Shown piece by piece: positions 56,801 to 64,000 of a stretch of DNA of 64,000 bases; position 1 is the stretch's first letter, and the number at the start of each line of letters is the position of its first letter. The notes beneath the pieces were generated by a model. The model was given only the letters and a program-made list of their open reading frames with translations. It did not search any database and had not been told where the DNA came from. Source of the stretch: Panorpa germanica (Eukaryota > Arthropoda > Insecta > Mecoptera > Panorpidae); NCBI GenBank assembly GCA_963678705.1, contig OY783204.1, positions 24,562,759-24,626,758 of the forward strand, written 5' to 3'. The translations under genes and the position numbers were made by a program.

Positions 56801-57787
56801 GATTTCTGCTCCTAAACACAGTTACATGTATTTAAGGTTTATCTAACATAATAAAAGTATATGTTATTTAATATACAACATTTTACGATTTGCTTTACTG
56901 CTTTTTGAAAAATAAATATCATTTCATTCATTCCAATTAACATAATCGCAAAACTACTTATTACATGATAATAAAGTATCTCTTTCTATTTAGAGCGAGT
57001 TAGAATGGAAATGAAAGAAACTTACTTCCATTAAAACTGTATTGCTAAAAGGGCACGAAGAATCAAGGAGCACCCCTAGACGTCCCGAAGGGGTAGATTT
57101 TAGAGATATTAGAATATTTGATGGCGAGGGTGGTGCAGAAAAAGGTATTCCAACAATACTAAGAGCTTTAAAAATATATTTTATATCTGAAACAAACGGT
57201 AAAATGTTATGTTACTAATATGTTAATAAACATGCATGTATACGTAAATAAAGTTACATAAGTTATACGTCAAATACTGGTAATATTCTTACGTAAATGT
57301 AATTATGTAGTATTTCTATTAAATGGGTTAATTTTGCCCTATCAACTGGTGGAACCATTTATAAATTCATTACTTTAGTGAACATGTTCAAGTTAGAACC
57401 CTACAAACAATTTTGCTGAATCTCGTACGAATCTTATACGAATCCAATACGATTCTAATACGATTCGTTTCAATTCGTTAGAGTCTTATACGATTCTAAC
57501 ACGAATCCTATACGAATCTTGCCAACATTGTTTGTAGGGTATACGCGCTACTGGAGGGGTGGTGGGTGGATTATGTGATTTAATGAACAAAACACAACTA
57601 ATAAATATAAGTAATCAATCATACCTGTTTCAGGCCAACATAAAAACCCGACAACATAAGAAGCCGACTTATAAATAGAGAAATAATCAACAATCATTTG
57701 TCGACCATTATCTACAATCAACGTTTCATTTCCACAAATATTTAATGCGATTATAACGCATATTAGAATGTTACGTTTAATCAACAT
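53864..57787 (-). CDS. Ionotropic receptor A (divergent iGluR-type chemoreceptor)
   Basis: Ligand-gated cation channel of the insect IR family, expected in sensory neuron membranes. Eleven exons: 57787-57625, 57186-57026, 56768-56636, 56403-56228, 56154-56024, 55953-55783, 55662-55451, 55373-55162, 55091-54885, 54246-54170, 54095-53864; phases agree, 624 residues. A signal peptide (MLIKRNILICVIIALNICG) leads. The S1 lobe includes PNGSRLGVLGYVQRKEVDLA; TM1 is in FADSVWRASLLLLLFIIVVL; the pore loop is SWVVTILGTLSAFCQQG; TM2 runs through LVFSLLFYNYYTSSVVGALL; the S2 lobe includes HSPYVIVFEDIGYG; TM3 is LYLMIIGSAVAFFVLFLEI. The YYTSSVVG segment recalls the IR75 clade, which bind acids or amines in flies; that placement is inference. 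Oldest-looking neighbour relation is with genes B and C, in tandem. Confidence 0.93.
54574..54870. mobile_element. Diverged CCCAGTAAA MITE in IR A intron 9
   Basis: CCCAGTAAATATTTTG at one end, CAAATGTTTACTGGG at the other, flanked by TA on both sides. The interior is mostly different from 17815-18070. It ends 14 bases from the exon at 54885-55091. Confidence 0.75.
57398..57540. mobile_element. Small MITE with TIR ACCCTACAAACAA and inner TACGAATC repeats
   Basis: ACCCTACAAACAATTTT at 57398 is inverted at 57525-57540 (TTGTTTGTAGGGT). Between them run about ten imperfect 10-11-base words such as TACGAATCTTA and TACGATTCTAA in both orientations. It lies in IR A intron 1. Confidence 0.8.
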
Positions 57788-58873
57788 GTCGACTAAACGA
57801 TGACACTAATGGTGACAATTTGCTGCCTTCATTATTTTATACCCATTATCCCGCAAATCTATTTTGACAGATATGCATCATGTTAACATGCAAGGCCGTA
57901 AAATTCTAAGGTAAAACAAACAATCATTGTTTTTTAATGTCGTTTGATTGACAGTCCGCGACATTTGTTTGATTGATGGATGTAGGTTATGTTGGGATGT
58001 TACAAAAGGATGTCTTTTGTGTAATTGAGGTAGTAATTGCACCTAATTAATTTTGCAAATTCTGTTTAAGCTAACTGGGTATTCAAAGCTACAGAACTTA
58101 TTTATAGGCAATTAGTTTTTAGTAGTTTGTAATTCGAATTTTGACTCGAATTAAACAGAGATATCAAAATGAATAGAGTTTTAAATATGAGGAGAGGGTG
58201 TTTTATAGAATAAGTGAGTGCGCACTTTTATCTGATTCAGACGGTATGAAGCTTAAACAATTACCGGAAATAACCTCAATGCAGAACTTGCTTAGATCTG
58301 TCTATTTAAATTGTAAAGTAAAAATTGTTATATATAAAATCGGAAACGGATTGTGACCTCTTGTAGATTTTTAGGAAAGACAAATTATGCGAACAATGAA
58401 AGCAAAATCTTATTACAGAGGAAATTTTTTCATTGACACTGGATACACAATTTTGGACATTTGAAAGAAATAGAAAAATAAATTACCATTAAAAAGAAAT
58501 TATCATAAATTGAACTTCAAATTATTTATTTCTCATAAACCTATACTATTTTACAAATATTTCTAAAAACTACCATCTTAAAATTGTTTTGGAGTAAACT
58601 ATATTTTTTAGAAACGTGGTAATTATATTTATTTTAAAACATTTTCAAGTTTAAATTTACATAGAACAAATTTCTTATTTTCTTAGTTGTGCTTAAGCAA
58701 ACTATAGTGAGCCCAACTAATATATTCAAACTTTGTCAAGATAAGTCGAAGTTAGTCTGTGTATCCTCTGAATACCTTTTGATCATGTTGGTACTTCTTT
58801 CTGTAATCAATTTAATAATAAATTATTGTTTTTTTTATGTTGATAGATATGCCTGAGTTTTCATTTTAACCTT
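57788..58873. other. Spacer between IR A and IR B
   Basis: 1.1 kb A/T-rich space with the IR A promoter and the IR B 3' end. No gene or repeat recognised. Confidence 0.5.
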
Positions 58874-61728
58874 TCAAAAGGCTTGTCTCATATAACAGTA
58901 ACATATGTTAACAGATTGAAAATACCTTGTTCTAGTATAAATATGTTCGAACAGAACAATAACACAAGAACCAACAACTCCTAGTGCCATTATGTGAACA
59001 GCTGATTCCACAGAGCCTAAAGTAACTGGTGCCACAATAGCGCCTGCATTGCAGGAAGGTCGTGGGTATCGAAACTTCCTTTTAGTTTTAGCTGTAAGAC
59101 CATTCTCCCGAGCTCTGTTTAACCTTCAGAAAATAAATATCACTTAAGAAGAGTACTTTCTCTTAGAACACAAACATCTGGAAGACTTACCCAATCCTAA
59201 TCAGTTCCTTCAGCGGCGAGTGCTTACGAACCAAGACGCACAAACCGTCCAGTTTTACAAAAGGTAACTGAAATATTACAAGGGTAGAATACTCGAACAA
59301 AATTGGTAATGTACTTATGCTAAATACCTCTCTTAGTTCACAGATTTCTTTCGAGGTAAATGTATTAGCAATTTCCGGATAAGCTGTCATCTTCTCCACG
59401 TGGAAAGCAATGCCTCCTTTCCTGATAAACGCGATTCCTTGTTCGTTATCTGTAAATCTTGGTGGTGCATCTTTCGGTCTAGGCGGTAAAACTTTCCTTT
59501 CGTTTACTTCATGGATTCCAACTACGATTTCATGTTCATCCTATTTGGAAGACACACTTAAAGAAAACATTTGCAAATTTATAAAGAAGTTAAGAACATA
59601 TTTAAGGATTACATGAAACCATGAATGTATATAAGGAATTTCCTCAAACACTAAGGTGTATTTGCTGTTCAGTAATTCATAAACTGATTGAAATCCTTTA
59701 GCAGAATTACTAAGAAGTCCTCCAACAACACTAGATGTATAGTAGTTGTAGAGCAATAAGCTGGACAACATCATGATAAGGCGAACAGCGCGAGTTCCTG
59801 GAAAAGGTGAAATTGGTTCCAGTCCTAAAATAAAGATATTTAAATTTATAAGTAACTTAAATTTTCCAACAAATCATAATTTAATTATTGTTACTCTTAC
59901 CATGCTGACATACTATAGAAATAGTTGCAAGGGTAGCAACCGTCCAGGATGATTCGGAAGTATCACCCAGCTTCGTTTCAATGACAGCAACCATTTTAAC
60001 AATTAGCAATACAAATATTGTTAATATTAATATCACAATCCAAGCTGCATTCGTAAAAGGAATCAGAAATGATCCTGATGCAGGTTCTGCAACGCGGTAA
60101 AGAAACACACTTCTGTGGAAGAAAGGAAATAGATACAGAAAATTACGTCATTTCCTGGAAGACCTCCAAGATTCTTTCAAAGAATGCGTCCTCTCAATTT
60201 ATATTTGACTGAGAATAAGAAGTTTCCTTACTCAAAGACCCATGATTGGTGCACTACTTCAAATTGATCGATGCGACTTTTTGTCCAGGCTACTCCTCCA
60301 GCAGCCATATCAACATCCCCTCTAGCGATCTGCCCTAAAATGGAGTACTTATGCCAAGTACCGTTAGGATTTTTAGATGTATATGAAGTCACGATAGAAT
60401 ACGCTATTCTAAAAACGAAAAATAAGGTGTTGTAAGGTGATTAGGCTAAAACTAATTGTCTGGTTCATGTACTTACCTGAAGTTAAACATTTCACTGCAA
60501 ATAACCATCAAGGCGCTGTGATATTTCGTGAATGGGTTGACTCCGTACGTTGGTTCTGTGTGGCCTAACAATTCCAATGAACTTTGAGAGACATCCGGTC
60601 TATCTATCTGTGAATAGAATTTAAAATATATCTCCAACATTCATAAGAAGCTGATGAAATGAAGAAATTATAAATTACCACAACAGCGACATCCATTTTA
60701 CTACCATTAAAATTATTCCTCTCTTGATATTTCAATTTTCTAGGTGGTATTATTAGTCCATCCTTTTTTGTCCATTTTCCAATGTTGTTGACTATTAATG
60801 GTTGCCCTTTGTCTCTCCCCAAACTGTATATATCTTGTAATATATAAGTATTTTCTGTAAAATGAAAATAGTTATATAAGTAACATATTATTTAATTTAT
60901 AAAATTGATTTGTATGAGCTTGTACCATCTTTTTTTAAAGCCATAATTATTTCAGCATCTATGTTTATGCTAAGATGATTGAAAGCATGACTTGCGTTGG
61001 AAGATGCTGATCCGAGAGCAAACCAGTGGTAAGATGTGTTGAACAACATCATGTAAGACGCCTGCATGGAAGTTTATTATGATATTTTAAAGACAAATTT
61101 ACATATCAATAATAAAAAGATATTTAAAGATAATAACCTGCTTTAATAATGGCGCACTTTCTGGACAATTAGTATCAACTAAAACTCCAGTTGTTCCATA
61201 GTTTGATAATTTAATTGATGATATAATAGGATGATCCCATGGTGGGATCGAGATGCGTATTCCTTGATGATTTAATGATAAGACAGTCTTTAACATTTCT
61301 AAAAAGATAAATGACATATTTTCAGAGAGAGCACAAGAAGAGTTGGTGTAGGAGGAAGCTGGAAAAAACGTGGACGAAATGTTACTAGGAGAGAGCGAGA
61401 GAAGAAGATAGATATCTGAAATAAGGAGAAGCCGTAGAGTAAGGGATGAAGAGAAGGGCGCAGAACAGAGGAAGAATGAGAAAGAGGATGGACTTTTAAT
61501 TCAATTGAAAATATAACAACAACTAAAAAGGCAAGTAAAATAATAAATAAAATACTTACCTTGTTTTTTCCAACACAAATAACCAACAACATAAGAAGCA
61601 GATTTATAATTCTTGAAATAATTAGTAATCATTTTAATATCCTTATCGTGAGTTTCTGTAGAACATAGTTCGAAATGCACAAGCATTATTAAAGTTATCA
61701 TCAAACAAATTCGTCCTAAAGTATTCAT
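58874..61728 (-). CDS. Ionotropic receptor B
   Basis: Same family and layout as gene A. Eleven exons: 61728-61560, 61298-61138, 61061-60926, 60854-60679, 60607-60477, 60408-60232, 60112-59901, 59824-59613, 59540-59328, 59267-59191, 59123-58874; phases agree, 637 residues. Signal peptide MNTLGRICLMITLIMLVHFE, shared motif YKSASYVVGYLCW with gene A. S1 includes PNGTWHKYSILGQIARGDVD; TM1 AAWIVILILTIFVLLIVKM; pore loop SWTVATLATISIVCQHG (His where A has Gln); TM2 region LLLYNYYTSSVVGGLL; S2 KYTLVFEEIPYIHS; TM3 MALGVVGSCVIVLFEHIY. The last exon reads through a possible donor (AG|GTATTT) to a stop at 58874; the true end could differ slightly. Probable tandem duplicate of A. Confidence 0.92.
61318..61500. 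repeat. Purine-rich tract in IR B intron 1
   Basis: A/G-dominated sequence (GAGAGAGCGAGAGAAGAAGA and similar), unlike the flanking introns. Related in composition to 63727-63960 and, on the other strand, to 37420-37690. Confidence 0.5.
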
Positions 61729-62197
61729 TATGAAATTTCTTTTTCAAGTAATCTTGGTTGAGTACGATGGTCAAATATATACCAAAATTAGTTAGGACAA
61801 TAAAGGTAATTATACTGAATTATCGTATTACAATAAATTGCCTTAAAAAGTAAATTTGCAAATTAGTGTAAGACAGTTTAAAGTACTTCAATTATTTTAT
61901 ATGATAGGAAAATTGGCATTAATGATGTTTATTAGGAAATAATTTTTAAATTAGAGTAATTTTTGCATAATGATATCGAAGAATATTGTATATTATAATT
62001 ATAGTGTTGGTTTACCTAGGGATAGTAAATAATAGTACTCCTATTTTCCTATTAACATTTCTTATCAGTATGTACTTAATTTAAAGTTTAAATTACCATT
62101 AAACACAACTACACACTCATATTTAAGGTTTATTTAACATAAAAAAGTTAACCTGATACGTAAAACATTTCAGGTTAATATAATGCAAGATTACATA
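61729..62197. other. Spacer between IR B and IR C
   Basis: About 470 A/T-rich bases with nothing recognisable besides the expected promoter of B and 3' end of C. Confidence 0.5.
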
Positions 62198-63654
62198 TTA
62201 CTTTGAAGAGCAAATAACAGCTCTAGAATGTAGTAGTTCTAAAAGTAATAATAAATAAGATAACAGATGTCCAAAAAGTAGCATATATACAGCAAAAGCT
62301 ACTCCCGCAAAAGTGGCGGGCTTCGAAACAGTTGTAGCACATTTTGGTTTAATATACCTCCATTTTCTAAGTGTCCTAGAAATGAGACCATTTTCTTGCG
62401 CTTTATGCAATCTAAAAACAATACAAATATATAGCAGAAATTATACTATTCTAACTATTTAAGGAATTTAATACCGACCCAATCGAAAACATTTTCGTGA
62501 GAGGCGAATATTTTGGAAAAACCAAAGCATGTGGACTTCTGTCGTAGATGTAAACCTGAAAATCTAAATTATGTAGTATTTACGTATAATATGCGTAATC
62601 TATATTAACATAACGCACCTTATAAAGTTGGCAAATTTCGTCAGGTTGAAAAATTCTGGAAATAATTGGGTAGGCTGTAATAGTGTCTGTGTGGTATGCT
62701 ACATTCTGTTCTTTCACCATCTTTAAACCGTCTTCATTGTTGGTAAAAACAGGAGGTCCATGAGGTCTTGGAGGATCCACTTTTAATGTTTTCAATTCTT
62801 TTAACCCAGGTCGTAATGTTCCATCCTATTAAATGTAAATATTTGAAGATGAACTATTTTTTAATATAATATATCAAAGTCTTTTCTTTAAGAGTAGTAA
62901 AGTAATTGTGGAGTTTAATTACTAACCTTTAAGACAGTCTTGATGTAGACGGTGTCTTCGAACACAACGACATATTCGCTATGAGCCAGATCAGTCAAAG
63001 TTTGTGGACCAGATGTTGGATTGTTCAACATTTTGATAACAACGCTTGATGTATAAAAACTATGCAATAAAAGGCTGCATGCAAAAACCACTATCCAAGT
63101 TAAGCGAGATGATAGTAAATGTGGCATTAATTCTACTCCTAGAAATTCATTGGATAATGAGTAACCTTGTGAAGTTAAGAAAAGAAATTGGTAAGAAACA
63201 AACTGCCAGACCTTGACGACAAAACACAGCGATCGTGTTTAGTAAAGTTGTACCCCAGGAATCATCAGCCTGATTGTTTAGTTTCTTATCTCCAAGTAAC
63301 ACTAATTTGATAATGACTGTCACCAAAATCGTCAGCATCAGTGATATTATCCATACTGTTCTATCAAATGGCATGATGACGCAATCAGCTGATGATTCAT
63401 TTACCCGAAATATTAGAGCAGTTCTATTAAGGAAACATCTCGTTATAAAAAGTAAAGAAGTACTGAATCAATTAACAATAATTTACTCAAAATTCCATGA
63501 CTGATGTACAATATCCATTTTAATTCTTCTATCATCTTTTACGTAAGTTCCAGAACCGCTCATATCAACTTCTTTTCTTTCAATCTGTCCAAGAAGTCCT
63601 CCTCGAAATCCTTGTGATAAATCATCCCAAAATGGATTGACTGAATATTTAATG
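62198..63654 (-). CDS. Ionotropic receptor C, 3' six exons (5' part beyond window)
   Basis: Third tandem member. Exons seen: 63654-63487, 63423-63212, 63138-62927, 62825-62619, 62555-62479, 62411-62198, corresponding to exons 6-11 of A and B with nearly the same lengths (212, 212, 207, 77). Motifs: S1 GGLLGQIERKEVDMSGSGTY; TM1 VWIISLMLTILVTVIIKLVL; pore loop SWGTTLLNTIAVFCRQG; TM2 region LLLHSFYTSSVVIKML; S2 HSEYVVVFEDTVYIKT; TM3 AVYMLLFGHLLSYLLLLLEL; stop at 62198. Two donors are weak (GTCTGG after 63212, GTCGGT after 62479) although exon lengths and phases fit those of A and B. The upstream five exons must lie past the window end. I see no frame break. Confidence 0.87.
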
Positions 63655-63726
63655 CTGAGGAAAAAATTATCAATTATATAACCTTACCAAAATGAGATAT
63701 TTTTACTGTGAAGTTAATAAGAAATA

Positions 63727-63960
63727 ATGGAAAAATACTGTATAAGGAAAATCGAAGAGGCGAATGACAATAAGAGATACGAAAGAATCTTGGAGAGGAA
63801 TTGGTCAATGTACTCAAGAATGGGCAATGAAGGGAAAGGAAATAGGTCTAGAGAAGAAGGAAACAAAGGGAAAGGAAACGGGAAGAGTAGCGGGCAGAAA
63901 GAAGGGACAAGAACAGAAGAAGGAGTGCAAGTATAAAGTAGAATAGGTTTAAATTTAATA
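63727..63960. repeat. Purine-rich tract at window end
   Basis: Runs of GGGAAAGGAAA and AGAAGAAGG type, with an accidental Lys/Glu/Arg-rich open frame. It falls where an intron of IR C is expected. Probably repetitive DNA. Confidence 0.5.
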
Positions 63961-64000
63961 AGAGAAAGTGAAATGTAAGTTGGACGATTTAATGTAAAGT

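Noticed and set aside
63727..63936. Lys/Glu/Arg-rich frame at the window end
   Set aside because: Arises from a purine-rich repeat inside an expected intron of receptor C.

Overview
The window is nuclear DNA from an insect. It is AT-rich, has short exons separated by both small and multi-kilobase introns, carries many small DNA-transposon relics, and encodes insect-type families: a CYP6-like cytochrome P450 and a tandem array of antennal-type ionotropic receptors. A beetle is plausible, but the order is inference. All gene models were built by reading exons with GT-AG (once GC-AG) splice sites and checking that intron phases agree; none is backed by transcripts.

Layout: (1) 55-1417, minus: CYP6-like P450, cut by the window edge. 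(2) 3024-9444, plus: U2SURP/SR140, a U2 snRNP-associated SR protein, 19 exons, complete. (3) 10108-32342, minus: glycogenin, convergent with U2SURP, 10 coding exons over 22 kb, predicted 1639 residues. Its normal glucosyltransferase domain and glycogen-synthase-binding motif are accompanied by a 531-codon His-rich exon and a 745-codon Val/Ala/Pro/Glu-rich tail. (4) 33857-49517, plus: an MCF2L/DBS-type Rho guanine nucleotide exchange factor (CRAL-TRIO, spectrin-like, DH, PH, SH3), 18 exons, head-to-head with glycogenin. (5) 35003-37182, plus: an unrecognised two-exon gene nested in intron 1 of the DBS gene. (6) 50910-52250, minus: intronless beta-tubulin whose tail carries an EGEF motif. (7) 53864-63654, minus: three tandem ionotropic receptor genes, two complete (624 and 637 residues) and one cut by the window end.

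The genes do not form a pathway; only the receptor cluster is a functional neighbourhood, made by tandem duplication. Glycogenin primes glycogen, U2SURP acts at the branch site in splicing, and DBS activates Rho-family GTPases. The spaces between them and the long introns hold at least six families of short repeats, mostly MITE-like or foldback elements, including an 83-base-arm, almost perfect hairpin in glycogenin intron 2.

The most unusual object is the glycogenin gene: glycogen-synthase-binding motif placed mid-protein, giant low-complexity exons in frame-preserving phase, a 27-base microexon and a GC-AG intron. I found no sign of a prokaryotic-type system, CRISPR array, rRNA or tRNA gene.
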